Source of the DNA: Negativicutes bacterium
GTDB lineage: Bacteria; Bacillota; Negativicutes; Anaeromusales; Anaeromusaceae
Reading direction: 5' to 3'
DNA length: 64,000 nucleotides
Assembly: GCA_009929485.1 (NCBI GenBank)
Contig: SAAJ01000012.1
Span: 1 to 64,000 of the forward strand
Positions within the stretch are counted from its first letter, which is position 1. Each line of letters begins with the position of its first letter. The notes beneath the pieces are model-generated. The model had not been told where the DNA came from and did not search any database. It worked only from the letters and a program-made list of their open reading frames with translations. Shown in pieces: positions 1 to 9,092 of the stretch. Made by a program: the position numbers and the translations under genes.

Positions 1-2385
1 ATCCACATAGCCTGGCACCGCCTTGTTCTCGGCGGAAACATAGCCATCGTAGTAGTCTTTGAAGCTTTGGAGCAGCACAATCCCGCCGGCCTCCTTGTCC
101 CCAAAAAGGGAGATGGCGCTGTCCACACGCTTTTGCAGATTGCGAAAGCAAACGATATTTCCAAAGGTCTTGATGGTATTCAAAATGCGGTTGGTGCGGG
201 AAAAGGCCTGCAGCAAGCCGTGCATTTTCAGATTCTTGTCCGCCCATAGGGTGTTGAGGGTTGTCGCGTCAAAGCCGGTGAGAAACATATTGACTACAAT
301 CAGCAAATCCAGTTCCTTGTTCTTCATCCGCAGGGATACGTCCTTGTAGTAATTCTGGAATTTGTCGCTAGACGTATCATAGTTGGTATGAAACATTTCA
401 TTATAGTCGCGAATGGCCGCCTCCAGAAAATCGCGGGAGCTCTGGTCCAGAGCCGACGTATCCTCAGAATTTTCCTCGTCCAGGATGCCGTCGGTTTCTT
501 CCTCGTTGGCGCCATAGCTGAAAATAACGGCCACCCGCAGTTTGCGCCTCGGGTCCGCTGCCATCTGTCTTTGGAATTCCTGATAATACAACTTGGCCAT
601 AGGCACCGAGGCCACCGCAAAAATGGAATTAAAGCCGCTCAAACGCTGCTTCTGCTTGATTTCTTCCACGGCGCCTCTAGCGGCCGAAGCCACCTCTCCA
701 ATATTGACGAGGGAGTTAAACTGGTAGGTCTGATTCCCCCGATAGGTCTTCTGGTCAAAATGCTCCAGAATATACTGGGTCACCAGCGCAATGCGCTGCG
801 GCGCCAGCATAGCCTTTTCGCGGTTGATGTCCCACACCATTTCATCGGTGATTTCTTCTTCCGTATCCATAGTCTTGATGTAATCCACCCGAAAGGGCAG
901 CACATTCTTGTCGTTAATGGCATCGACAATGGTATAGGTATGCAGCTGGTCCCCAAAGGTCTGTCCCGTCGTAAAGAATTGCGCGTTCTTGGGGCTGCCG
1001 GAATTCGCCGCAAAAATCGGCGTCCCTGTAAAGCCGAAGAGATGATACTTCTTGAAGTTCTTCACAATGGCGGTGTGCATATCGCCAAACTGGCTGCGGT
1101 GACATTCGTCAAAAATAATCACCACCTGCTTGGTATACACTGCATGGCCGCTGTATTTCTTAATAAACGTGGCCAGCTTCTGAATGGTGGTAATAATAAT
1201 CGTGGCCTGGGGATCTTCCAGCTGCTTTTTCAAAATGCCTGTGGAGGTGTTGCTGTTGGCCGCCCCTTTTTCAAAGCGATCGTATTCCTTCATGGTCTGG
1301 TAATCGAGATCCTTGCGGTCTACCACAAAGAGCACCTTTTCGACATAGGGAAGCTTGGAGGCCAGCCTGGCCGTCTTGAAGGAAGTCAGCGTTTTGCCGG
1401 AGCCGGTGGTATGCCAAATATAGCCGCCCCCGGCGACGCTGCCGTATTTCTTGTAGTTGTTGGCGATGTCAATGCGGTTTAAAATGCGCTCGGTCGCCGT
1501 AATCTGATAAGGCCGCATGACCATGAGCATGTTTTCTGAGGTAAAGATGCAGTACTTGGTCAGGATATTCAGCAGGGCATGCTTGGCAAAAAAGGTCTTC
1601 GTGAAATCAATCAAATCGGGAATGACACGGTTGTTGGCGTCCGCCCAAAAGCTTGTAAACTCAAAGCTGTTGCTTGTTTTCCCCTTTTTGCTCTTCCCTG
1701 ATTTTGCATCATGGATGGCGTTGAAGCGGGTGCTGTTGGAGTAGTACTTGGTGTTGGTGCCGTTGGAGATGACAAAAAGCTGCACATACTCAAAAAGGCC
1801 GCAGCCTGCCCAAAAGGAATCACGCTGATAGCGGTCAATCTGGTTAAAGGCTTCGCGGATGGCGACGCCGCGGCGTTTGAGCTCTATATGTACCATAGGC
1901 AGGCCGTTGACAAGGACGGTCACGTCATAGCGGTTGTCATACCTGGCACCGTCTTCTTTACCAAGAACATACTGGTTGATGACCTGCAGGCGGTTGTTGT
2001 GAATGTTCTTTTTATCAAGAAGAAGGATGTTTTTGGAGGAACCGTCATCCCGCTTTAGCACCTGCACAAAATCCTCCTGGAGCTTGCGGCTTTTCTCGGC
2101 AATGGTCTCATTGGGATTGGCCACCGAGCTTAAAAAGAACCGCTCCCACTCGGCCTCGGAAAAGGCATACTGATTCAGCTGCTCCAGTTGGCGGCGCAGG
2201 TTCGCCAGCAGCTCCTTTTCGCTGTGCATGGGCAAGTAGGTATAGCCCTGCTCGCAAAGGAGGCGAATGAACTCCTGTTCCAGGGCCGCCTCGCTCTGGT
2301 AGCTGTCGGCACGCGCCTTCACAGGCACATATTCCGTCACAACGGTGTTCTCGTTTGTCTCAGCCACAATATTGAAATACGGCAT
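1..2385 (-). CDS. hsdR: Type I restriction enzyme, R (motor/nuclease) subunit, partial
   Basis: Open frame of 795 codons from ATG at 2385 that runs off the window edge, so the C-terminus is missing. In type I systems this subunit translocates DNA with ATP and cleaves unmodified DNA. Visible parts: N-terminal nuclease with the ELK of a PD-(E/D)xK site near residue 168 (ELKRRG), helicase motif I TTGSGKT near residue 326 and a DECH Walker B motif near residue 425, followed by SF2 helicase sequence to the edge. It starts 17 bases after the hsdS stop and is the last gene of the operon. The family is usually about 1000 residues, so roughly 200 should lie outside. Confidence 0.95.
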   Translation of the reverse strand, partial: MPYFNIVAETNENTVVTEYVPVKARADSYQSEAALEQEFIRLLCEQGYTYLPMHSEKELLANLRRQLEQLNQYAFSEAEWERFFLSSVANPNETIAEKSRKLQEDFVQVLKRDDGSSKNILLLDKKNIHNNRLQVINQYVLGKEDGARYDNRYDVTVLVNGLPMVHIELKRRGVAIREAFNQIDRYQRDSFWAGCGLFEYVQLFVISNGTNTKYYSNSTRFNAIHDAKSGKSKKGKTSNSFEFTSFWADANNRVIPDLIDFTKTFFAKHALLNILTKYCIFTSENMLMVMRPYQITATERILNRIDIANNYKKYGSVAGGGYIWHTTGSGKTLTSFKTARLASKLPYVEKVLFVVDRKDLDYQTMKEYDRFEKGAANSNTSTGILKKQLEDPQATIIITTIQKLATFIKKYSGHAVYTKQVVIIFDECHRSQFGDMHTAIVKNFKKYHLFGFTGTPIFAANSGSPKNAQFFTTGQTFGDQLHTYTIVDAINDKNVLPFRVDYIKTMDTEEEITDEMVWDINREKAMLAPQRIALVTQYILEHFDQKTYRGNQTYQFNSLVNIGEVASAARGAVEEIKQKQRLSGFNSIFAVASVPMAKLYYQEFQRQMAADPRRKLRVAVIFSYGANEEETDGILDEENSEDTSALDQSSRDFLEAAIRDYNEMFHTNYDTSSDKFQNYYKDVSLRMKNKELDLLIVVNMFLTGFDATTLNTLWADKNLKMHGLLQAFSRTNRILNTIKTFGNIVCFRNLQKRVDSAISLFGDKEAGGIVLLQSFKDYYDGYVSAENKAVPGYVD

Positions 2386-2402
2386 CGCGTCCGCCTCCGT
2401 TC

Positions 2403-3062
2403 TTATGCGCGTTCGGGGAAGGTCAGCAATTTATCACGATAGTACTCATACTGTTTCTTTCTCGCTGTAAGCTCCGCTGTAAGCTCCGCTGTAAGCTCCG
2501 CTGTAAGCTCCGTGAAATTGTCCAAAATACGGACAATTTCATTTTGGACGGGGAGAGGGGGGATGGGGATTGTAAGGTCAAGAACTTTTGCCATATCTGG
2601 ATGCTTTATTCCAGAGCCACGGTAAAACGTGTCAATTAATTTACCCTTTGACATTATCACATAGTACAAATATTTATTATTTAAAACTGCGGAATCATTT
2701 GAAGTCATTATTCGGTTATCCGCGGTAACAAACTTTCCTTTATAGTATTTGATGCAATCCGTAACTGCTCGTGATTTACCCCAAGGAATTGTAACAACTT
2801 CACCTTCATGTATATTGCTTCCTGCAAATTCTTCGGTTGTCCATCCTGTCTGTTCTCCAGTAGAAAGAAGAAATACATTTCCATTTTCCTGCAGTAATGC
2901 AAACAAATCAGCAGCTAACAAATAATTATAACTATTAACTTTCGATTGTTTACTCCTGTCAACAGAGTTAAATTTTTTATCCCAAATTGTTACTGACCAA
3001 AGTGGCCTATACTCCACCCCGTCCGGGCAAAGTTCTGCAAGCAAGTCTTCCAATTTACTCAT
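2403..3062 (-). CDS. hsdS: Type I restriction enzyme, half-size specificity subunit with ELTA repeats
   Basis: 219 residues, about half the usual ~400, with a single target recognition domain (roughly residues 1-180). The ATG at 3062 overlaps the end of the preceding rhuM gene by 8 bases; longer in-frame starts upstream lie inside rhuM. At residues 184-199 the sequence ELTA occurs four times in a row, encoded by four perfect 12-bp units. This matches the TAEL spacer repeat of EcoR124I-type HsdS, where copy number sets the spacing of the two half-sites. A charged helix ([13 protein letters not shown]) follows, then a stop. HsdS directs the methylase and nuclease to the target; a single-TRD protein would have to act as a dimer. 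Confidence 0.9.
   Translation of the reverse strand: MSKLEDLLAELCPDGVEYRPLWSVTIWDKKFNSVDRSKQSKVNSYNYLLAADLFALLQENGNVFLLSTGEQTGWTTEEFAGSNIHEGEVVTIPWGKSRAVTDCIKYYKGKFVTADNRIMTSNDSAVLNNKYLYYVIMSKGKLIDTFYRGSGIKHPDMAKVLDLTIPIPPLPVQNEIVRILDNFTELTAELTAELTAELTARKKQYEYYRDKLLTFPERA
2464..2511 (-). repeat. Four tandem 12-bp units inside hsdS
   Basis: Four perfect copies of gctgtaagctcc (plus strand) encode ELTA on the minus strand. The unit is a multiple of three, so slippage would add or remove four residues without a frameshift and change the spacing in the recognition site. Confidence 0.95.
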
Positions 3063-4107
3063 CGTCTTCACCGCCTTTGGTTTCGGCCTGTTCCTCAATA
3101 AATAAATCAAAATCGCTTTTATATAAGCGGTCCTGGACAATGCGATATTTCTCAAATTCGCTTTCCGCATGGGCCTTGGCAAGCTCCGCAGAGATTTTGC
3201 CCGGGTCCTGCAAAACCTCCCTGTCCCAAAGGGTGAGAAAGCCGTTCAAGCGTGTTTCCCAGTCCGCCATCGTCATGGGGATGCGGCGTTCCGCCTGCGC
3301 CTCGGCCATATCCAAATAGGCGGAAACGATTCTTGCGAGCTGCCGCATTTCCTGGTCGGAAAGATAGTTTTTAGCGACGCTCACATCGGATTTGTGAATT
3401 TTGCCTTGCGGCGAACCGTCCCAGCTTGTAAGGCCCATATGTTCCTTGGCGGCATCGGCGCGATGGTAGATGACCTCGGCCGCAGTCTGACCGTGCACAC
3501 TGTAATGCAGCTTATTTTGAACCGCCGCAAAAAAGCGCTTAGTACTTTGCGCCGACGGGTCATAATCAAGAGAGGTTGCATAGATATCCGTGATTTTTTG
3601 ATAGAATTTCCGTTCCGACAGGCGGATTTCTCTTATTTTTTCAAGCTGTTTTTCAAAGTATTTCTCGGTCAACACCGTACCGCCGTTTTTAAGGCGCTCC
3701 TCGTCCATAACCCAGCCTTTGATGGTATAGTCTTTGACAATAAGATTGGCCCACTTGCGAAACTGTACGGCCTGCTCGTTGTTCACCTTGAACCCGACGG
3801 CAATGATCATCTGCAAATTATAGTGCTTGGTATTATAGCTTTTGCCATCTGCGGCAGTTATTAAGTATTTCTTAACAACTGCTTCATCGTCCAGTTCGCG
3901 GTCTGCAAAAATTTTCTTTATATGCTGATTAATAGCTGCCACGGAAACGCCATAAAGAACAGCCATCATTTTTTGCGTCAGCCAGATGTTTTCCTCTTCA
4001 TAACGCATTTCAATGCTGTCTTTATCCTCGCCAGCCGCCGCAATATAGGTAAGATATTCCGCCGCCGAGGAGCGGACCAAAGAATGTTCTTGCGAAGATT
4101 TTTTCAT
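3055..4107 (-). CDS. rhuM: RhuM-family protein inside the restriction-modification operon
   Basis: 350 residues. The N-terminal half has an HTH-like/virulence-RhuM pattern ([17 protein letters not shown], then [15 protein letters not shown]). The family name comes from a Salmonella pathogenicity-island gene; no biochemical role is established. The chosen ATG at 4107 shares one base with the hsdM stop (TGATG) and has GAGGTG upstream; a GTG at 4113 is an alternative. The 3' end overlaps hsdS, so hsdM, rhuM and hsdS are translationally linked. I infer a role accessory to, or protected by, the type I system, but the sequence does not show which. Confidence 0.85.
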   Translation of the reverse strand: MKKSSQEHSLVRSSAAEYLTYIAAAGEDKDSIEMRYEEENIWLTQKMMAVLYGVSVAAINQHIKKIFADRELDDEAVVKKYLITAADGKSYNTKHYNLQMIIAVGFKVNNEQAVQFRKWANLIVKDYTIKGWVMDEERLKNGGTVLTEKYFEKQLEKIREIRLSERKFYQKITDIYATSLDYDPSAQSTKRFFAAVQNKLHYSVHGQTAAEVIYHRADAAKEHMGLTSWDGSPQGKIHKSDVSVAKNYLSDQEMRQLARIVSAYLDMAEAQAERRIPMTMADWETRLNGFLTLWDREVLQDPGKISAELAKAHAESEFEKYRIVQDRLYKSDFDLFIEEQAETKGGEDDE

Positions 4108-5672
4108 CAGCACACCTCGATCTCCGCGATGATTTTGGCAATCTCAGCACGGAGAACCTGCTCGCGGGCCACGATAGCCTCAATCTCGGCGTTGAGCACT
4201 GCAATATCCACCTTTTCCCGGGTGTCCTCGGCCTCGACATAGGTAGAAACGGAAAGATTGTACTCGTTGGCAGCGACTTCCTCATAACTGGCCAAATGCG
4301 AAAAATGCCGCACTTCCTCGCGGTTGGCGAAGGTATTCACAATGCGCTCTATGTTTTCAGGGGTCAGCTTATTGTTGTTGGTTACCTTGATGCATTCATT
4401 AGATGCGTCAATAAAGAGCGTCTTGTTGTCGTTTTTGTTCTTCTTCATCACCATAATGCAGGTGGCAATACTGGTGCCGAAAAACAGGTTGCTTGGGAGC
4501 TGAATGATGCAGTCCACATAGTTATTGTCCACCAGATACTTGCGGATTTTCTGCTCCGCCCCGCCGCGGTACATAATGCCAGGGAAGCAGACAATGGCAG
4601 CCGTGCCGTTAGAGGCCAGCCAGGAGAGACTGTGCATGATAAAGGCCAGGTCGGCTTTGCTCTTGGGAGCCAGCACGCCGGCCGGAGAAAAACGGGGGTC
4701 ATTGATGAGCAGCGGGTTTTCGTCGCCTGCCCACTTGATGGAGTAAGGCGGATTAGACACAATGAGTTCAAAAGGCTCATCATCCCAATGCTGGGGGGCT
4801 GTCAAGGTATCCTCGCAGGCCACATTAAATTTATCAAAGCCGATGTCATGGAGAAACATATTAATGCGGCAGAGGTTGTAAGTCGTGATGTTGATTTCCT
4901 GCCCGTAAAAGCCGTTGCGGATGGCCTCTTTGCCTAAAATTTTCTCCGCCTTTAAGAGTAGCGAGCCTGAACCACAGGCCGGGTCGTAGACCTTGTTGAT
5001 TTCGGTTTTCCCCACAATCCCCAGGCGCGTCAGCAGCTCTGAAACCTCGGCGGGCGTATAGAATTCGCCGCCTGATTTGCCTGCGTTGGATGCGTACATG
5101 GACATCAAATATTCATAGGCGTCTCCAAAGGCGTCAATGGAATGGTCCTTCACATCCCCCAGCGCCATGTCGCCGACGCCGTCAAGGAGCTTCACCAGTT
5201 TTTCATTTCTGCGGATGACCGTGGCCCCCAGCTTGTTGCTGTTTACATCAAAGTCGTCAAAGAGACCGGCAAAATCGCTTTCCGCCTCGCTGCCCTTGGC
5301 GGATTCCTCAATATGCCGGAAGATGGTTTCCAGGGTTTCATTCAGGTTTTCGTCGCTCGCCGCCCTGGCCCGGACATTGTCAAAGAGCTCGCTGGGCAGC
5401 ATAAAAAAGCCCTGTTCTTGCACAAGCCCTTCTTTGGCCTCGGCCGCCTCGGCGTCCGGCATCTGGGCGTAATCAAAGTCGGTGTTTCCCGCAGCATGCT
5501 CGCCGCTGTTGATATAGCTGCGCAGTTTTTCGGAAATATAGCGGTAGAACATAGTGCCAAGCACATAGTTTTTAAAATCCCAGCCGTCCACCGCACCGCG
5601 CAGTTCATCCGCAATGGCCCAGATGGCGCGATGAAGCTCGTCACGTTCTTGTTCTTTCTTGGTATCAATCAT
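4107..5672 (-). CDS. hsdM: Type I restriction enzyme, M (adenine methyltransferase) subunit
   Basis: 521 residues. The ATG at 5672 has a good ribosome site (GGAGG, 7 bases upstream); the frame stays open to 5696 but without a better start. N6-adenine methylase: an N-terminal HsdM helical domain (about 1-150), the SAM-binding motif DPACGSG near residue 230 and catalytic NPPY near residue 305. With HsdS it methylates the target and with HsdR it restricts. The C-terminal ~60 residues are a predicted coiled coil rich in Glu/Ala, as expected for contact with HsdS. First gene of the operon. Confidence 0.96.
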   Translation of the reverse strand: MIDTKKEQERDELHRAIWAIADELRGAVDGWDFKNYVLGTMFYRYISEKLRSYINSGEHAAGNTDFDYAQMPDAEAAEAKEGLVQEQGFFMLPSELFDNVRARAASDENLNETLETIFRHIEESAKGSEAESDFAGLFDDFDVNSNKLGATVIRRNEKLVKLLDGVGDMALGDVKDHSIDAFGDAYEYLMSMYASNAGKSGGEFYTPAEVSELLTRLGIVGKTEINKVYDPACGSGSLLLKAEKILGKEAIRNGFYGQEINITTYNLCRINMFLHDIGFDKFNVACEDTLTAPQHWDDEPFELIVSNPPYSIKWAGDENPLLINDPRFSPAGVLAPKSKADLAFIMHSLSWLASNGTAAIVCFPGIMYRGGAEQKIRKYLVDNNYVDCIIQLPSNLFFGTSIATCIMVMKKNKNDNKTLFIDASNECIKVTNNNKLTPENIERIVNTFANREEVRHFSHLASYEEVAANEYNLSVSTYVEAEDTREKVDIAVLNAEIEAIVAREQVLRAEIAKIIAEIEVC

Positions 5673-5745
5673 TTTCTTTCCTCCGTTTTCTGGCATACAC
5701 TTTGTTTTGATTCTGTATGCTTGCGCCTGCTTCCTGCTTTTGGAT

Positions 5746-5818
5746 TTGGTTCAGGGGGACGGTTCTCCTGAACCAGAATAGACAGAGCTGAATCACTAGA
5801 ACCGTCCCCCTGAACCAA
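5746..5818. repeat. Long palindrome, REP-like (ACCGTCCCC type)
   Basis: Inverted arms of 21 bases at 5746-5766 and 5798-5818 (core GGGGGACGGTTCT / AGAACCGTCCCCC) separated by 31 bases; the left arm also forms a small internal hairpin at 5761-5774. It lies between the 3' end of the hydrogenase operon and hsdM. I recall similar GGGGACGGTTC palindromes as dispersed elements associated with REP-type transposases in Firmicutes; no transposase is present here. Confidence 0.85.
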
Positions 5819-5838
5819 AACTCTCCCCAAACAAAAAA

Positions 5839-5867
5839 AGACTCACGAGAACCGTCCCCGTGAGTCT
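5839..5867. repeat. Second palindrome with the same core
   Basis: Arms agactcacg (5839-5847) and cgtgagtct (5859-5867) enclose the same AGAACCGTCCCC core as the neighbouring element, but with a different flanking stem. It could double as a terminator for the leftward hydrogenase transcript that ends at 5923. Confidence 0.8.
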
Positions 5868-5922
5868 AAGAGGCAGAGAGAAAGATTCTCCCTGCCCTTT
5901 TTTCATAAAGTGGTAGCCCCGC

Positions 5923-7812
5923 TCAACACTCGCCGCAGCGCACAACGGCCACTTCTTTGCCCTTCGTATCGTACAGATGCGTGGCGCAAGCCAGGCAAGG
6001 GTCGAAAGAGTGAATGACCCGCAAGATTTCCAGGGGCTTATCGGGGATTTTCACCTTAGTATCGATCATGCTGGCCTCATAAGGGCCGTGACCGGCAGCG
6101 TCATCCCGAGGGGCGGCGTTCCAGGTGCTGGGTACCACCGCCTGGTAGTTGGCCACCTTGCCGTCTTTAATCACGATCCAATGGCTCAACGCACCGCGAG
6201 GCGCCTCTACAAGGCCCACGCCCTTGGCTTCTTTGGGCCAAGTGGAGGGGTCCCATTTTTCCGTATTCGCCACAATGGTGTCGCCGCTTTTGATGTTGGC
6301 CAGCAGCTTATCTTGGAAGTATTTAGCCACATAGGCGTTAGCCTGGGCGTCAAGCGCCCTGGCGGCGGTGCGTCCCAAGGTGGTGGGCAGCCATTTTTCC
6401 GGCGCTACGCCCAACACTTTCGAGACAAAGTCGATCTGATCCACCATCATTTTTTCCAGCCATGTCGGCTCGGTAATAATGCCTTTTTTCACTTTGACAT
6501 AGATTACAATGTATTTGGCCAGCGGCCCCACTTCGGCCATCTTGCCGCGCCATTTCGGCGTTTTAACCCAGGAGTACTTGCCTTGTTCGTCAAGATACTT
6601 CCAGTTGGTTTTTGTGCCTTCTTTGGGTGCCGTATACTTAGGCTCGCTGACGCCGTCCCACGGATGCAGTTCGCTTTTGCCTGCGGGATATTCATACCAC
6701 GAATGAGCCACGCCTTCGGCGATCACCGACGGGTCTGCATAATCCTTAGGCTCCAGTTCCGAATAAGTAGCCCCTGCTAAGCCGGCGCTGAAGTTTTCTA
6801 CCACGCCTTGCGAGCGCAGCAGCAGATTTTTATGGAAGCTGCCGTTTGTAACGCTTTTAAAAGTGCCGTCCGGCATATCGCCAACGCTCAAAGAACGCAC
6901 GCCCGCCAAGCCGCCTCCATCGAGCATGCCCGCTTTGACGTAGAATTCGCCAATAGCCAGCACATCCGGCAGATAGTAGAAATTGCAGGCATCCAGCACG
7001 GAATGCAGCGATTTCTCCACCACCATCAGGCGTTCCGTATTGACCGGCGCGTTCATGTCATCCATCGAAATAGAACAGGGCATGCCGCCGACTATGTAGT
7101 GCGGATGCGGATTCTTCCCGCCAAAGACAACATGGGAGAGAATGAATTCCCGCTGCTTATCCAGCATCTCCAAATAATGAGCGATGCCGATCAAATGCAC
7201 TTCCGGCGGCAGGATGTTGTAATCCGGATGGTCCCAGTAGTGAGCGGCAAAAATGCCCAATTGACCGCTTTCAACGATTTTGCGCACCTTATCCTGAATG
7301 GCGCGAAAATAGGCGTTGGTCGCCTTGGGGAAGGTTTTAGGATACGCCTGCGTTTCGTTGACAATCGGTCCTTTTAAAGGCACGGCGTATTTATCGAGCA
7401 TGGTGTTTTGCAGCGCCGCCGCAGCCGCCGGATCCGCTTTGAGAGCGCTCACAGGACTAACCCAGTCCAAGGCGTGGAGATGATAAAAATGCACCACATG
7501 ATCATGGACGCTTTGGGTCCCTAACATGATGTTGCGGATATAGTTCGCGTTCTTCGGCACTTCAATGCCCAAGGCGTCCTCAACGGCCCGCAAGCAAGAC
7601 AAGGAGTGCGTACTGGTGCAAACGCCGCAGATGCGGCCCACAAAAGCCCAGATATCCCGCGGATCGCGGTCTTTGCAAATCACTTCTATGCCCCGCCAAG
7701 CGGTGCCGCTGGAAAGAGCGTCACTCACCTTGCCGGTAGCTTCATCCACCTGCACTTCTACGCGCAGATGGCCTTCAATACGGTTCACCGGGTCGACTAC
7801 AATGCGTTTCAT
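5923..7812 (-). CDS. hydB: NiFe hydrogenase, large (catalytic) subunit
   Basis: 629 residues. The NiFe site ligands are present: R-I-C-G-V-C at residues 60-65 with His69, and DPCLACATH at 604-612. Seventeen residues follow His612, the usual C-terminal extension removed by a maturation endopeptidase once Ni is inserted; this one ends VVRCGEC and carries two cysteines. The enzyme interconverts H2 with protons and electrons, passing electrons to the small subunit. It follows that gene by 16 bases. Membrane-bound uptake hydrogenases of this type normally have a cytochrome b or other quinone-linked partner and maturation genes; none is adjacent. Confidence 0.96.
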   Translation of the reverse strand: MKRIVVDPVNRIEGHLRVEVQVDEATGKVSDALSSGTAWRGIEVICKDRDPRDIWAFVGRICGVCTSTHSLSCLRAVEDALGIEVPKNANYIRNIMLGTQSVHDHVVHFYHLHALDWVSPVSALKADPAAAAALQNTMLDKYAVPLKGPIVNETQAYPKTFPKATNAYFRAIQDKVRKIVESGQLGIFAAHYWDHPDYNILPPEVHLIGIAHYLEMLDKQREFILSHVVFGGKNPHPHYIVGGMPCSISMDDMNAPVNTERLMVVEKSLHSVLDACNFYYLPDVLAIGEFYVKAGMLDGGGLAGVRSLSVGDMPDGTFKSVTNGSFHKNLLLRSQGVVENFSAGLAGATYSELEPKDYADPSVIAEGVAHSWYEYPAGKSELHPWDGVSEPKYTAPKEGTKTNWKYLDEQGKYSWVKTPKWRGKMAEVGPLAKYIVIYVKVKKGIITEPTWLEKMMVDQIDFVSKVLGVAPEKWLPTTLGRTAARALDAQANAYVAKYFQDKLLANIKSGDTIVANTEKWDPSTWPKEAKGVGLVEAPRGALSHWIVIKDGKVANYQAVVPSTWNAAPRDDAAGHGPYEASMIDTKVKIPDKPLEILRVIHSFDPCLACATHLYDTKGKEVAVVRCGEC

Positions 7813-7828
7813 CGCTTAAGGCCTCCTT

Positions 7829-8914
7829 CTATTCATCCTGGTCGTCATGACTGGCTTTCTTCTGCTGAATGACCGAAGCAATGGCATGGACCGCCACACC
7901 GGCTACCGCCACGCCGGCCGCCGCCAGACCCACCTTATCCGCCGTAGCTAAGGTATTGGGCACAGGGATATTGGGCAGCCTTGCAAAGAGCGGGTCATTG
8001 TCCCAGAAAGAAGGCTCTGCGCAACCGATGCAAGGAGAGCCGGACTGAATGGGGTAGGACAAGCCGTTCCACCAGCGCATATTGCCGCAGGAATTATACG
8101 TTACAGGGCCTCGGCAGCCGACCTTGTACAGGCACCAGCCCGCCTTAGAGCCCTTGTCGTCAAAGTTCTCCACAAACATGCCGGAGTCAAAGAAGGGACG
8201 CCGGTAACAGGTATCATGAATGCGGTTGCCAAAAAACTGTTTCGGCCGCCCTTTGGCATCCACCGGCGGCAGCGTTCCAAACAAGGCGATATGCATAATC
8301 GTGCCGGTAATGACCTCCGGGATAGGAGGACAGCCGGGAATTTTAATGACCGCCTTGCCGCCGCTCAGCACCTCGCTGGAGGAGCGGGAGTCCGTCGGAT
8401 TGGGCTTGGCCGCCTGAATGCCGCCCCAGGTGGCGCAGGAGCCAATTTCCAGCACTGCCATAGCGCCTTTGGATACTTCCTTAACCAGGTCTTTTACCGG
8501 CCGGCCGCCCACCATGCAGCTGATGCCGTCATCCGCTAAAGGAATAGCCCCTTCGATGGCTAAAATGTACTTGCCTGCATATTTTTTAACGGTTTCCGCC
8601 AAATGATGCTCCAACGGCTCGCCAGCGGCGGCGCCAATGACGTCATTGTATTCTAACGAGATCATGTTCAAAAGCAAATCCGAAGCCAAAGGCGTTTCCG
8701 AACGCAAAAACGATTCGTCACAACCGGTGCATTCGTGTCCGTGCAGCCAAATTACCGGCGTCAACACCTTTGTTTCCGCCGCTTCCACTACCTTTGCCAC
8801 CATATTGGGGCCCAGGCCCAAGATACCCGTCAAGGTGACGCAGGTTTTCAAAAAGCTTCTGCGGCTGATATCCTTACGTTGAAATACATCCCATAAGGTG
8901 TCCCCAAAGCGCAT
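7829..8914 (-). CDS. hydA: NiFe hydrogenase, small (FeS) subunit with Tat signal
   Basis: 361 residues. The start at 8914 is chosen for the GGAGG 9 bases upstream. The twin-arginine signal SRRSFLK at residues 17-23 shows folded export across the inner membrane. Cysteine motifs for three FeS clusters are visible (CTGCDES; GSCATW and GCPP; CYRRPFFDSG, CLYKVGCRGP, CIGCAEPSF). A C-terminal hydrophobic helix (VGLAAAGVAVAGVAVHAIASV) anchors the complex, so the active site faces outside the cytoplasm. It transfers electrons between the NiFe site and a membrane partner not encoded here. Confidence 0.95.
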   Translation of the reverse strand: MRFGDTLWDVFQRKDISRRSFLKTCVTLTGILGLGPNMVAKVVEAAETKVLTPVIWLHGHECTGCDESFLRSETPLASDLLLNMISLEYNDVIGAAAGEPLEHHLAETVKKYAGKYILAIEGAIPLADDGISCMVGGRPVKDLVKEVSKGAMAVLEIGSCATWGGIQAAKPNPTDSRSSSEVLSGGKAVIKIPGCPPIPEVITGTIMHIALFGTLPPVDAKGRPKQFFGNRIHDTCYRRPFFDSGMFVENFDDKGSKAGWCLYKVGCRGPVTYNSCGNMRWWNGLSYPIQSGSPCIGCAEPSFWDNDPLFARLPNIPVPNTLATADKVGLAAAGVAVAGVAVHAIASVIQQKKASHDDQDE

Positions 8915-9092
8915 CCTTACAACCTCCCTATTTCTCTTCTCTGCGGCGGCAAATTCCGCCCGCAAAGTCTGCGCCGAAGGCCTGCGGCGCAGCGATTCTC
9001 GTCAAAACGCGTACTCTGCGCCAGACTATGCTTTTACTATTCTCTTTTCCTCGCCAAAAACCTTTTTATTTCATCCTGAAAACGGTCCTATC

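Noticed and set aside
388-1482. A 364-codon open frame on the plus strand opposite hsdR
   Set aside because: It lies wholly within the hsdR coding region on the other strand, shows no family motifs and has no ribosome site; hsdR motifs on the minus strand are unambiguous.
2464-2511. Four tandem 12-bp units as a possible CRISPR or VNTR locus
   Set aside because: The units are in frame and encode ELTA in hsdS, a known feature of HsdS; there are no spacers.
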